Shown here in pieces: positions 43,309 to 52,430 of a DNA stretch of 64,000 nucleotides. The stretch lies in the NCBI GenBank assembly GCA_010365215.1, contig JAAFGT010000002.1, positions 1 through 64,000 on the forward strand, written 5' to 3'. The notes beneath the pieces are model-generated. The model did no database searches and was not told where the DNA came from. It saw nothing but the letters and a program-made list of their open reading frames with translations. This stretch comes from Acidipila sp. (GTDB lineage: Bacteria; Acidobacteriota; Terriglobia; Acidiferrales; UBA7541). The translations under genes and the position numbers were made by a program. Position 1 is the first letter of the stretch, and every line of letters begins with the position of its first letter.

Positions 43309-45410
43309 TGGAGTGATCCTGCCGATGGCACGTAGTCGTCGAGATTTACGACGGCTTCGCATTGCGCGAGGCTTTCGGCGCGGCGGGAAATCAGCACTAG
43401 AGTAATGCCGCGGCGTCTGATCGCACTACGAATGACCATTTCGAGCTGCCAGTCGACACCGTCAAGCGCTTCATCGATCACCAGGACACTGGGTGACCGG
43501 GCGAGGGCGCGCGCGATTTCCAGGCGTCGCTGCTGTCCTCCGCTGAGTTCAAGCCCGGCTTGATCCAAGTACAGGTCTAATCCGCCGCGAGCGTCCAATT
43601 CGACGTCAAGACCAACTTCCGCGAGCACTTCCAACAACTGGGCGTCCGCTAAGCCAAGTCCCAGGAGAAGATTTTCGCGCACTGTAGCCGCGATAATCGG
43701 CCCTCGCCCTGCTACCAGCAGAGCTCCGGCTTGCGCGGGCGCTGAGCAGCTTGTGCCGTCAAACAGAATGTCTCCCTCGGTGGGTTCCAGGAATCCGCAA
43801 ATAAGCTGCGACAGCGCCGATTTTCCGGATAACGATTGCCCGGTTACGCCTATTTGCCCGCCGGCTGGAACGTCCAAGCTAAACTTGGAAAACACGAACG
43901 GCTGGTCTGGGGACGGCCGCCACGCCAGGTGATCGACCGAAACCCGTACACCCTTCCGGACGATGCTGGAAGTCTCACTGTGCAATGCAGGTTGCGCGTC
44001 CTCGAGATCGGCAAGCTGGTGTATGGCTCCGCGAAAGTCTCGAAGCCCATCAAGCCTCGCTAAACGTTCCAGTGGAATACCCACCACAAGGGACAAGACC
44101 AACAATTCACCTACCGAGCCTATAGAAAGTCGCGCTCGTTCGAGGGCAAGTATGCCGGCAATTAAGGTGGCACCCAACCGTGCGAACCTGACGACGAGGC
44201 GAACAGCGTCGAGACGGAGACGCGAGACTGTGGCTCGGATGGCGGCATTTGAGGCACGCGCGTGAAGTCCAGCAAGACGCGAAAAAAGTTCCGATTCGCC
44301 TCCAGACACCAGATGGGGCTCCATCCGTCCGAGCGTGTCGGGGTCGAAGCCAACGCACGCCAAAGGTCGTGCCGCTTGGCCAGCAACTACGCCACCGCGC
44401 CGCCGCCACACCGCACTGACCACCGCGACTTCGAGCGCAGCGATGCCAACGATAAGACTCCCGATCCAAGGATCGATCCAGAACGCATAGACACAAGGCG
44501 CAACCAGTCCCGAAAAGTCGAGTCCAGCGGCGAGAGCGTGTCCCTTCCGAACGATTTCACCGGGGGCGCTGAGCTTAGCGACGATTTGGGACGAAAGCCG
44601 ATTGCTGAAGAAGCGCTCCGGTAATCGACTGAGCCGATCCAGACCCTTGAGTGACGCTTCCGTCGCAAGGCCGAAGGCTGCTGCCACTGCGGCCCGATCC
44701 CGCATCCATCCGGCCCCGAAGGCCACGCCGGCAGCAAGGCAGAGCGCGACCAGATCCGGCCAGACCACAGATCCCCCGCTGACACGATCGATCAGCCGGC
44801 CGGCAAAAAATGCAAATGCCAAAATGGCTGCAACTACTACCCAGGAAAATGCTGCTGCCCCCACTAACTGCGGGACTACCGTATCAATTCTGTCCTTGAA
44901 CCATCGCCTCAAGGAGAACGAGCATCCCTGTCTGGTCAATATCGGACCCGGAGAAAGGGTCAAAACAAGGCCCGTGAAATCGTCGGCGAAATCTTCAATG
45001 GGAATCCGGGCTGGACCAACGGCTGGGTCGTTGACTTGCACTTCGTCTGCGGTGATGTCTTCGACCACCACAAAGTGGATGAAACGGCAGTAGGCGATCA
45101 TCGGAAATCCCACCGTCTGCATGTCCTCCATTTCTCTACGAAAAAGACGTGCGACGAATCCGTAGTGTTCTGCAAGCTGCATGAGCATCAGCGCACTCAC
45201 CCCCAACCGGGTCGACCCTGCCAAAAGCCTCAACTCTTCTAGGGTTACGTGCGTGCCTTGATATCCGAGCAAGATGGCGAGCGCTGCCAGCCCACATTCC
45301 GTGGTCTCGGCCTGCAGAACCAAGGGGGTCCGAACGGTACTTACGCACTTGCTAGCTCGGGCAAACCCCGACTCCATAGCATTAGCGGTGCGTTCAAACA
45401 TCGTTACCAT
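43305..45410 (-). CDS. Second NHLM-type C39-peptidase ABC exporter, with degenerate H-loop
   Basis: The 701-residue protein has a C39 peptidase with catalytic Cys (QAETTECGLAALAI) and His (RFIHFVVVED), membrane helices and an ATPase. Walker A (GQSLSGKSALS), signature (ELSGGQQRRLEIARAL) and Walker B (VIDEALDGVD) are kept. The H-loop His is Arg (LISRRAESLA) and the Q-loop Gln appears lost (LLVAGRGPI). With the next gene it should form a heterodimer with one working and one dead ATP site. Its ATG follows immediately after the stop of a 65-codon gene (TAG-ATG). It is probably the exporter for the three NHLP peptides downstream. Confidence 0.88.
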   Translation of the reverse strand: MVTMFERTANAMESGFARASKCVSTVRTPLVLQAETTECGLAALAILLGYQGTHVTLEELRLLAGSTRLGVSALMLMQLAEHYGFVARLFRREMEDMQTVGFPMIAYCRFIHFVVVEDITADEVQVNDPAVGPARIPIEDFADDFTGLVLTLSPGPILTRQGCSFSLRRWFKDRIDTVVPQLVGAAAFSWVVVAAILAFAFFAGRLIDRVSGGSVVWPDLVALCLAAGVAFGAGWMRDRAAVAAAFGLATEASLKGLDRLSRLPERFFSNRLSSQIVAKLSAPGEIVRKGHALAAGLDFSGLVAPCVYAFWIDPWIGSLIVGIAALEVAVVSAVWRRRGGVVAGQAARPLACVGFDPDTLGRMEPHLVSGGESELFSRLAGLHARASNAAIRATVSRLRLDAVRLVVRFARLGATLIAGILALERARLSIGSVGELLVLSLVVGIPLERLARLDGLRDFRGAIHQLADLEDAQPALHSETSSIVRKGVRVSVDHLAWRPSPDQPFVFSKFSLDVPAGGQIGVTGQSLSGKSALSQLICGFLEPTEGDILFDGTSCSAPAQAGALLVAGRGPIIAATVRENLLLGLGLADAQLLEVLAEVGLDVELDARGGLDLYLDQAGLELSGGQQRRLEIARALARSPSVLVIDEALDGVDWQLEMVIRSAIRRRGITLVLISRRAESLAQCEAVVNLDDYVPSAGSLQ

Positions 45411-45608
45411 CTAGGCGCTCATCCAGATCACGATCAACGCGAAACAGAGAAGCAACGCTAGGGCTAGCAGGCCCGCGCGATTGTCAGCCTTCGGCAGCGT
45501 TAACAACTCGTCGAGCGGTTCGGCCGAAGCCAGACGATCCCAGGCGACACGCCGGAATAATGATCCCGCGTCTGGAGTGGGCATCCGTTTCGGCACGACC
45601 TTCGTCAT
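45411..45608 (-). CDS. Truncated HlyD-like N-terminal stump (cytosolic tail plus one TM helix)
   Basis: The 65-residue product resembles only the first 50 or so residues of the NHLM HlyD adaptor encoded at 32220. Compare SLFRRVAWDRLASAEPLDEL with LFRPEALERYSSPDNLDQLM; each is followed by one hydrophobic helix (LLALALLLCFALIVIWM here). It then stops, with no coiled coil or barrel part anywhere nearby. The stop TAG is immediately followed by the ATG of the C39 exporter, which suggests translational coupling. It may be a decayed adaptor or a functional mini-subunit. Confidence 0.6.
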   Translation of the reverse strand: MTKVVPKRMPTPDAGSLFRRVAWDRLASAEPLDELLTLPKADNRAGLLALALLLCFALIVIWMSA

Positions 45609-46332
45609 GATGCAAGTTGCCGTGGGGCAGAATCCTGGATTGCGACCCCGGTGTTTGAGCCGCCACCAAGAATCTGGCCTCCTGACCGTACAAGCGCAAA
45701 TAAGAAGTCGCTGGCGTCAGTTCTCTCGCGTACGATCGTGGTCATTTATCGGCTCCCACTGCGAACCATCGTTTGATAACGCGTTGACCTTTTTTCAAGT
45801 AATGAGCTTTTGCGGGCTTGGGCATGTCAATAGCAGGATTTCAAGAGTTACCTTTCAATTGCAAAGCACATTGTGACATGTTGGATCCATGAATATTCCT
45901 GCTACTTCCGGGCGGCTCTAGTCCGGATAATTGTTGCATGCTTCTTGAATCTTGGTGAACTTAACACCCTTCTTCGCGAGCGATGCCAGGTGCTTCAGCT
46001 CTCAGACAGAACGTTCTCGGCGTGAATGAAGAACATAGAAGAGCTTCGCCCCTGTTGGCGTCGTGATCTCCCAGACATAGCGCCAGAACTCGCGCTGGAG
46101 GAGTCCACCGCGGCTTTTCTGGCCAGCTTCTGCAACTCTCGCTGGCAAAACACCCGGAACTTTGGTCCTAAACTATCGGCCTACTCGGCGCCCTACGAAC
46201 GTCCCATCGACTTCGTACGGCACGGCCCATACCCTGATCATACGATCCGAAAAAGCGCGTTCATCAGGGCCGGTAAAGGAGTTGGCACGCCCCCGGAGGT
46301 AGATGCGCTGTGGCTGGCGGGGAGCAGGAAAC
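45609..46332. other. Divergent intergenic region between NHLP locus and peptide importer
   Basis: About 720 bases between two divergent operons. A plus-strand open frame (46026-46385) is not convincing, since it overlaps the importer start in another phase. A TTGACA on the minus strand (45830-45825) may be a -35 for the NHLP operon, but its -10 is poor. A decayed minus-strand fragment lies at about 45925-46125. Confidence 0.4.
45925..46125 (-). pseudogene. Possible decayed gene fragment
   Basis: One minus-strand frame reads LQREFWRYVWEITTPTGAKL then FYVLHSRRERSV, a TGA, then ELKHLASLAKKGVKFTKIQE and a further stop. The residue make-up looks like real protein interrupted by a stop. I recognise no family. 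Confidence 0.35.
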
Positions 46333-47175
46333 ATGGAAAAGCTGCTTCAAGTGCGGGACCTGACCATCGACTACTGCTCGGCTGAGCTGCGCACGCATCG
46401 CGCGGTGGCCGGCGCCAGTTTCGATATCGCCCCCGGGGAAGTTGTGGGTTTAATGGGGGAATCAGGGTGTGGAAAGACCAGTATCGCGCTGGCTCTGCTC
46501 AATGTGTTGCCCAAGGATCGGACTCGCGTCACCGGTTCGATATTGTTTCGCGGGCAGGAACTGCTCACCATGCGGGAAACTTCGCTGCGAAAAATTCGCG
46601 GCGCTGCGCTTTCCATCATTTTTCAAGAGCCGGAAGCTGCGCTGAGCCCGGTGATGCGCGTGGGAAATCAGATTGCCGAAGTGATTCACGCGCACCGGAG
46701 ATGGAGCTGGAAACGCTGCCGGGACGAGGCCGCATCGGCGATCGCGGCGGTCGGGCTTCCTGCTACGGAGCGAATCTACCTCGCCTATCCGCACCAATTG
46801 AGCGGCGGGCAGCGGCAGCGCATCGTCCTCGCACAAGCGCTGGCGTGCGAGCCGGCGCTGGTGATCGCGGACGAACCCACGGCTTCGCTCGACGCGCAAA
46901 GCCAGGCCGATTTTCTGGTTCTGCTGCGCAATTTGAAGAGTGAGTCTAATGTTTCGGTGCTGCTCATCAGCCACTCGCCGGAAGTGCAAGCCAGCCTGGC
47001 TGATCGTCTGCTGGTGATGCAGTCGGGAAAGATTGCCGTAGACACAGCCTTCGCAAATCTTAATAGGCATCCCTCTCACGCCGGCACAAGAACCGTGCTG
47101 CATCCGAATCGTCGACCAGAAGTCGAGCGCGTTGCCAAGTCTGCCTTGGTCAGCCAGGGATCGTCCGTCCGATGA
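46333..47175 (+). CDS. Oligopeptide ABC transporter ATP-binding protein (DppD/OppD type)
   Basis: About 280 residues starting MEKLLQVRDLTIDYC. It has GLMGESGCGKTSIALALL for Walker A, SIIFQEPEAALSPVMRVG for the Q-loop in the peptide-importer form, QLSGGQRQRIVLAQAL for the signature and VIADEPTASLD for Walker B. It powers uptake of di/oligopeptides. AGGAAAC precedes the ATG at 46333; the frame's earlier ATG (46303) lacks a site. It is the first of five importer genes linked by four-base overlaps. Confidence 0.88.
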   Translation: MEKLLQVRDLTIDYCSAELRTHRAVAGASFDIAPGEVVGLMGESGCGKTSIALALLNVLPKDRTRVTGSILFRGQELLTMRETSLRKIRGAALSIIFQEPEAALSPVMRVGNQIAEVIHAHRRWSWKRCRDEAASAIAAVGLPATERIYLAYPHQLSGGQRQRIVLAQALACEPALVIADEPTASLDAQSQADFLVLLRNLKSESNVSVLLISHSPEVQASLADRLLVMQSGKIAVDTAFANLNRHPSHAGTRTVLHPNRRPEVERVAKSALVSQGSSVR

Positions 47176-48029
47176 GTATTGGCTCAAATCGAGCGGGTGG
47201 CACTTTGCCACCAACGTTGATGTGCGTCCGCAATTTGAGCAAGCAATATTCCCAGAGGCGTCCCCTGAATGGTGAAAAATTCATCATTCACGCTCTGAAA
47301 AATGTGAATTTGACGATTGCGCGCGGAGCTACCCTGGCCATCATTGGTGAGTCTGGCGCCGGGAAATCGACTCTAGCCCGCTGCCTGGCCCTGCTGGAAG
47401 AACCCACGCAGGGCGAAATCCATTTCGAGGGGAGCAACCTGCTGACTCTCGGACGGAAGAACCTGATTCCGATTCGCCGCAGGATTCAGCTTATCTTTCA
47501 AGATCCGGCTTCGGCACTGAATCCTCGCTTCACCGCAGAAGAGATCATCGCCGAGCCGATGTTGGTGCAAGGCCTTTCCACAAAGACTCAGCGGAGGCAA
47601 AGAGTTTCTGAATTATTCGACGAGGTCGGATTGCCCGCGCAGTGCGGGCAGAAGCGGCCCAGTGAGTTTAGCGGCGGGCAGCGCCAGCGCCTGGCCATCG
47701 CCAGAGCTCTGGCTCTCCGGCCAGCGCTGCTGATTCTTGATGAAGCGCTTTCACATCTCGATGTGGCCAATCAGCAACTAATTGTACAGCTTCTGGCGGA
47801 TCTTCAGTCGGCGCACTCGCTCACCTATCTGCACATCTCGCACGATGTGCGGATGGTTTCCAAGTTTGCAGATGAAATTGCCGTGATGCATGATGGAGCG
47901 ATCGTCGAGCTGCGGCCCGCCACGCAACTGCGCGCACACCCAGCTCACTTCCCTACCGGAGAACTCGTTAGGGCGACGCCCGCGCTGACAAGCGTCAGGC
48001 AGGGGCGCTTCCCCAGGCAGGCGCCATGA
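47172..48029 (+). CDS. Oligopeptide ABC transporter ATP-binding protein (DppF/OppF type)
   Basis: The 285-residue second ATPase: VRNLSKQYSQRRPL, AIIGESGAGKSTLARCLALLEEPT, LIFQDPASALNPRFTAEEII, EFSGGQRQRLAIARAL, LILDEALSHLD and HISHDVRMVSKFAD. It pairs with the ATPase upstream. It overlaps its neighbours by four bases on both sides (ATGA). Confidence 0.88.
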   Translation: MSIGSNRAGGTLPPTLMCVRNLSKQYSQRRPLNGEKFIIHALKNVNLTIARGATLAIIGESGAGKSTLARCLALLEEPTQGEIHFEGSNLLTLGRKNLIPIRRRIQLIFQDPASALNPRFTAEEIIAEPMLVQGLSTKTQRRQRVSELFDEVGLPAQCGQKRPSEFSGGQRQRLAIARALALRPALLILDEALSHLDVANQQLIVQLLADLQSAHSLTYLHISHDVRMVSKFADEIAVMHDGAIVELRPATQLRAHPAHFPTGELVRATPALTSVRQGRFPRQAP

Positions 48030-48997
48030 GATATCTCAGCCGAAGACTCCTCCACGCCGTCCTGCTGCTGGGTGCGGTATCTTTTTTTTCATTCGCGTTG
48101 CTGCAAATGGCGCCGGGGGATTTTTTTGACAGTATGCGGCTGAATCCTCAGATTTCCAGCCTCACGGTGAATGATTTCCGCGCGCAATACGGGCTCGACC
48201 GTCCACTGCCGGTGCGCTACGAGCGCTGGTTGGTTTCCGTTTTCAAGGGGCAATTCGGATTGTCGCTCACCTATGGCACTCCCGTAGCTCCACTGCTTTG
48301 GGTGCGCGCGCGCAATACGCTTCTTTTGACGGTCACTGCGACGCTGCTGGCGTGGCTGCTCGCTTTGCCACTGGGAATCTTCAGCGCCGCAAACAAAGGA
48401 ACGTGGTGCGACCGTCTGGGCGGAATGGCAACCTCCACATTGCTCACCGTGCCTGACCTGCTGCTCTTCCTCGGCCTGCTGTTGCTTGCCGTACGCACGG
48501 GATGGTTTCCAACCGGCGGAATGGTTTCGTCAGGGAGCTCTGATCTGAGCCGGTGGGCGCAGGCCAAAGATATTGCCGCCCACCTCTTCCTGCCGGCTCT
48601 GGGTCTGGCGCTGGTTATTCTTCCGCCCCTGGTGCGGCACATTCGCTCGGCAATGATCGAAGTGCTGGACTCGTCCTTTATCCGCAGCGCGCGCGCCCAC
48701 GGAATTCCCACACAGCGAGTGCTTTTTTGCTACGCGCTTCCGGTGGCGGCGAATCCGCTAATTTCGCTGCTGGGTTTTTCGATAGGCTCGATGCTCAGTG
48801 CTTCTGTGCTGGTGGAAGTAGTGCTCAGCTGGCCGGGTCTTGGGCCGCTGCTGGTGGAAGCGATATTGGCCCGCGACACTTACGTGATCGTCGGAATCGC
48901 CATGCTTGGATCGGTATTCCTTGTGGCGGGAAATCTCATCGCTGACTTGCTGTTGTTTGCGAACGATCCGCGAATCCGTGACGGAGTGAACGCGTGA
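48026..48997 (+). CDS. Oligopeptide ABC transporter permease (OppB/DppB type)
   Basis: A 323-residue permease with six predicted helices. It begins MRYLSRRLLHAVLLLGAVSF, has FRAQYGLDRPLPVRYERWL, and the EAA loop SSFIRSARAHGIPTQRVLFC facing the ATPases, then PLISLLGFSIGSMLSASVLVE. It is part of the overlapping importer operon. Confidence 0.88.
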   Translation: MRYLSRRLLHAVLLLGAVSFFSFALLQMAPGDFFDSMRLNPQISSLTVNDFRAQYGLDRPLPVRYERWLVSVFKGQFGLSLTYGTPVAPLLWVRARNTLLLTVTATLLAWLLALPLGIFSAANKGTWCDRLGGMATSTLLTVPDLLLFLGLLLLAVRTGWFPTGGMVSSGSSDLSRWAQAKDIAAHLFLPALGLALVILPPLVRHIRSAMIEVLDSSFIRSARAHGIPTQRVLFCYALPVAANPLISLLGFSIGSMLSASVLVEVVLSWPGLGPLLVEAILARDTYVIVGIAMLGSVFLVAGNLIADLLLFANDPRIRDGVNA

Positions 48998-50025
48998 CGC
49001 CGCGCCGCAAACTCTGTTGCGCGTTGCTCTTACTCGGCGGGTTTCACGTTGTAGTACTTTTCGCCGGGTTTTTTGCGCCTTACAATTTCGCCGCTCAGAA
49101 TCGAAATTACGTATTTGCCCCGCCCAGCCGATTACACTTCATCGCCGGCGACGGGGTATTTCATTTTCGCCCGTTTGTTTACGGATTGAAGACTGCGCCG
49201 CAAAACTCCGCCAGACCGGAAGAGGATCTTACCCGTGTCTACCCCGTGCGCTTCTTTGTCGACGGCGCCCTTTACAAGATTGCCGGGATCCTCCCTTCCC
49301 ATTCGCATCTTTACGGCGTGGCCATCCCGGGCAGAATCTTTCTAATGGGCACGGATGGCTACGGCCGGGACCAGTTCTCGCGTTTTCTCTACGGCGGCCA
49401 GCTTTCTCTGCTAGCCGGTTTGCTCGCTGCGGCTTTAGCGCTTTCGCTGGGAATTGTCGTGGGAGCTTTGGCGGGTTTTTATGGCGGCTGGCTGGACGAA
49501 GTGCTGATGCGCTGTTCTGAGCTTTTTCTCGCGCTGCCCTGGCTCTATCTCCTGTTCGCGGTACGCGCCGCACTTCCGCTGCATCTGGGGGAGTGGCAGG
49601 TATTTCTTCTGCTCGTCGCGGTAATCGGAATGATTGGCTGGGCGCGTCCGGCGCGGCTGGTCCGCGGCATAGTGCTCAGCGCCAAGAAACGCAACTTTGT
49701 GCTGGCGGCGCGCGGTTTTGGAGCGTCTGACAGATACCTGCTGATGCGTCACGTGCTTCCGCAGACGTATGGCGTAGTTCTTACTCAGATCGCTTTGTTG
49801 ATCCCTCAATACATCCTGGCGGAAGTCACGCTATCGTTTCTGGGCCTGGGTGTGGGCGAGCCGATGCCCAGCTGGGGTAGCCTGTTCGCCGCTTTACAGC
49901 AGTATTACGTCCTCTCGTCTTACTGGTGGATGTTTTTGCCGGCATTAATCCTGATCCCCTTGTTTCTCGCGTATCATGCGACCGCTGATGCCATGCAGGA
50001 ACGCTTGAAGTCCATGGCGCTGTAA
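48994..50025 (+). CDS. Oligopeptide ABC transporter permease (OppC/DppC type)
   Basis: A 343-residue second permease. One N-terminal helix is followed by an unusually long extracytoplasmic stretch (about residues 30-110, with HFIAGDGVFHFRPFVYGLK) before GTDGYGRDQFSRFLYGGQLS, the typical OppC motif. The EAA loop is NFVLAARGFGASDRYLLMRHV and the last helices end at YHATADAMQERL. The extended periplasmic loop is seen in some acidobacterial OppC proteins, by my recollection. Confidence 0.87.
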   Translation: MTPRRKLCCALLLLGGFHVVVLFAGFFAPYNFAAQNRNYVFAPPSRLHFIAGDGVFHFRPFVYGLKTAPQNSARPEEDLTRVYPVRFFVDGALYKIAGILPSHSHLYGVAIPGRIFLMGTDGYGRDQFSRFLYGGQLSLLAGLLAAALALSLGIVVGALAGFYGGWLDEVLMRCSELFLALPWLYLLFAVRAALPLHLGEWQVFLLLVAVIGMIGWARPARLVRGIVLSAKKRNFVLAARGFGASDRYLLMRHVLPQTYGVVLTQIALLIPQYILAEVTLSFLGLGVGEPMPSWGSLFAALQQYYVLSSYWWMFLPALILIPLFLAYHATADAMQERLKSMAL

Positions 50026-50057
50026 AACCGGCCGAATCTCTGCTAAAAAGTGGCGGT

Positions 50058-51821
50058 ATGAAGAGAGTCTTCTTGGGGTGTCCGCCTGCGCGAATTGCTG
50101 TGCTCATCCTTTGGGCCCAATTCCTTACTGTCCCTTGCGCAGTGGCGCGGCCGCGCGCGGCAGGCGAAGAGCGCATGGTCACGGCAAGTGCTCCTGGCCG
50201 CACCGGCGGAAAGCTGGTCATTGCGCTGCGCTCGGAACCCAAAACCCTGAATCCCATTCTCGCCGTGGATGCCTCGTCTCGCGACGTAATCCGCTGCCTT
50301 ACCGCCGACCTGATTCACATCAATCGCGCTTCGCAAAAGACCGAACCGGCACTGGCAAAATCGTGGAACGTTTCCGCTGACGGACGCAGCTACACCCTGC
50401 ATTTGCGGAAAGGCCTGCAATTTTCCGATGGCCGCCCGGTCGATGCGGATGACGTGGTATTCAGCTTCGCGCTTTATGTGGACGAAAAAGTACATTCGCC
50501 GCAGCGGGATCTCCTGGTGATAGGCGGCAAGCCGATTACCGCGCGCAAATTGGACGCCTACACGGTGCTCTTTGAACTGGCCAAGCCTTACGCCGCTGCC
50601 GAACGGCTGTTCGATAGCCTGGCCATCGTTCCGCGTCACCTGCTCGAAACCGCTTACCAACTGGGCAAACTTTCGGAAAGTTGGACGCTGAGCGCTCCGG
50701 CGAGTCAGTTTGCGGGTCTCGGACCTTTCCGGCTGAAAGAATACGTTCCGGGCACGCGCATCGTTCTCGAGAGAAATCCCTATTACTGGAAGGAAGACAG
50801 CAAGGGAAAGCGGCTGCCGTATCTCGATGAAGTTGTTTTTCTATTTGTAGCCACTGAGGACGCGCAGGTCATACGCTTTCAGGCCGGCGAGACGGACATC
50901 CTCAGCAGGTTCAGTGCGGAAAATTTCGATGTCCTGGAGAAACAGCGCGCCGCCAAAAAGTACACGCTGTATGACCTGGGGCCTGGACTCGAATACAATT
51001 TTATATTTTTCAATTTGAACGATCTGCCTGCTAAACAACCGCCAGACAGCCTGAAACAGAAGCAGGCGTGGTTTGAAGATATACGTTTTCGCCAAGCCGT
51101 CTCCGCGGCCATCGACCGCGATAGCATCGTGCGCCTTGCTTACAACGGCCGCGCAACCCCGCTCTGGGGACATGTAACTCCCGGGAATAAGCTGTGGCTC
51201 GACGCCAACCTTCCTCATCCCGAGCGCTCCATTCCCCGCGCGCGCCAGCTGCTGCAGTCTGCCGGATTCAAATGGAACAGCGACGGCGCGCTTTTGGACG
51301 CTCACGGCAGCAGCGTGGAATTTTCCGTGCTGACCAGTTCGTCAAACGCGCAACGCACAAAAATCGCCACTTTGCTGCAGGACGATCTGCGCGAACTGGG
51401 GATGAACGTCCACGTGGTGCCTCTTGAATTTCGCGCGATGGTGGATCGCCTGCTGAATACCCATGATTATGAGGCGGCGATCATGGGCCTGGCCAGCGGC
51501 GACGCGGATCCGAATCCGGAAATGAATGTGTGGCTGTCGAGCGGGGGAACGCATCTCTGGCACCCCAACCAGACCAAACCGGCGACCACCTGGGAAGCTG
51601 AAATCGACCGGCTGATGGAAGAACAGCTCACCACGCTCAATTATGCCAAGCGCAAACGCATGTTCGATCGCGTGCAGGAAATTGTCGCGGAAAATGTGCC
51701 CATCATCTGCGTGGTTAGCCCCAATATTCTGGTGGGCGCGGGAAATCGCCTGGGAAATGTTCGTCCGGTCATAATCGACCCGTACGCGCTGTGGAATATC
51801 GAAGAGCTATATATCCGTTGA
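50058..51821 (+). CDS. Family 5 extracellular solute-binding protein (peptide-binding, OppA/DppA type)
   Basis: The 587-residue protein has a signal peptide (RIAVLILWAQFLTVPCAVA). The SBP family 5 fold follows: LVIALRSEPKTLNPIL, LAKSWNVSADGRSYTLHLRK, GLQFSDGRPVDADDVVFSF, YVPGTRIVLERNPYYWK and FRQAVSAAIDRDSIVRLAYN. It captures peptides for the preceding permeases. The stop is directly followed by the ATG of a sigma factor gene (TGA-ATG), so importer and sigma factor are on one message. Confidence 0.9.
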   Translation: MKRVFLGCPPARIAVLILWAQFLTVPCAVARPRAAGEERMVTASAPGRTGGKLVIALRSEPKTLNPILAVDASSRDVIRCLTADLIHINRASQKTEPALAKSWNVSADGRSYTLHLRKGLQFSDGRPVDADDVVFSFALYVDEKVHSPQRDLLVIGGKPITARKLDAYTVLFELAKPYAAAERLFDSLAIVPRHLLETAYQLGKLSESWTLSAPASQFAGLGPFRLKEYVPGTRIVLERNPYYWKEDSKGKRLPYLDEVVFLFVATEDAQVIRFQAGETDILSRFSAENFDVLEKQRAAKKYTLYDLGPGLEYNFIFFNLNDLPAKQPPDSLKQKQAWFEDIRFRQAVSAAIDRDSIVRLAYNGRATPLWGHVTPGNKLWLDANLPHPERSIPRARQLLQSAGFKWNSDGALLDAHGSSVEFSVLTSSSNAQRTKIATLLQDDLRELGMNVHVVPLEFRAMVDRLLNTHDYEAAIMGLASGDADPNPEMNVWLSSGGTHLWHPNQTKPATTWEAEIDRLMEEQLTTLNYAKRKRMFDRVQEIVAENVPIICVVSPNILVGAGNRLGNVRPVIIDPYALWNIEELYIR

Positions 51822-52430
51822 ATGGCTGGGGCGAGTCGCATGGCTGTATGGAAAGAATTGGACGCGGACTCGAAGCTCCTGGCTTGGTCCAACACGCGGC
51901 TGGTGAAGGAATGCATCAACAGAAACGAAGAAGCCTGGTCCGCGCTAATCGATAAGTACAAGAGCCTGATCTTTTCCATTCCCATCAAATACGGTTTTTC
52001 CGTTGACGATGCCAGCGACATTTTCCAGTCCGTTTGCCTGGAGCTGCTCGCCGAGCTGCCGAATCTCCGCAAGGCGGAAGCTCTGCCGAAATGGATCATG
52101 CAAGTAACCGCGCACAAGTGTTTCCGCGGCAGGCGCCAGCAACAGCGCACGGAAAGCGTGGACCCGGGAGACACGCGCATCGATCGAGCGACGCCCGCCC
52201 GGGCGGAAGCGATTTTGCGCGAGGCCGAGGAGGAGCAGAATTTGCAACAGGCGTTGGCGGAACTTCCGCCGCGCTGCCGTCAACTGGTCCATCTCCTCTT
52301 TTACGAAGATCCGCCTCGCGAGTACCGGAAAGTAGCGGAGGAATTGGGAATCGCCGTCGGCTCTATCGGGTTTATCCGCCAGCGGTGTCTTGATAAACTT
52401 CGCCAGCGCCTCACCGAAGTGGGTTTCTGA
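51822..52430 (+). CDS. Sigma-70 family (ECF-like) RNA polymerase sigma factor
   Basis: The 202 residues have a region 2 (WSNTRLVKECINRNEEAWSA, LIDKYKSLIFSIPIKYGFSV, DDASDIFQSVCLELLAELPN, WIMQVTAHKC) and region 4 (LQQALAELPPRCRQLVHLLF, VAEELGIAVGSIGFIRQRCL, DKLRQRL). It joins the importer message upstream and overlaps the TPR-CHAT gene by one base. An ATG at 51840 is also possible. A small Cys-containing protein two genes on could be its control partner. Its target promoters are unknown. Confidence 0.88.
   Translation: MAGASRMAVWKELDADSKLLAWSNTRLVKECINRNEEAWSALIDKYKSLIFSIPIKYGFSVDDASDIFQSVCLELLAELPNLRKAEALPKWIMQVTAHKCFRGRRQQQRTESVDPGDTRIDRATPARAEAILREAEEEQNLQQALAELPPRCRQLVHLLFYEDPPREYRKVAEELGIAVGSIGFIRQRCLDKLRQRLTEVGF

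Noticed and set aside
46026-46385. 119-codon open frame before the peptide importer
   Set aside because: It runs into the importer start in another phase, and the opposite strand shows better protein-like sequence; probably chance.
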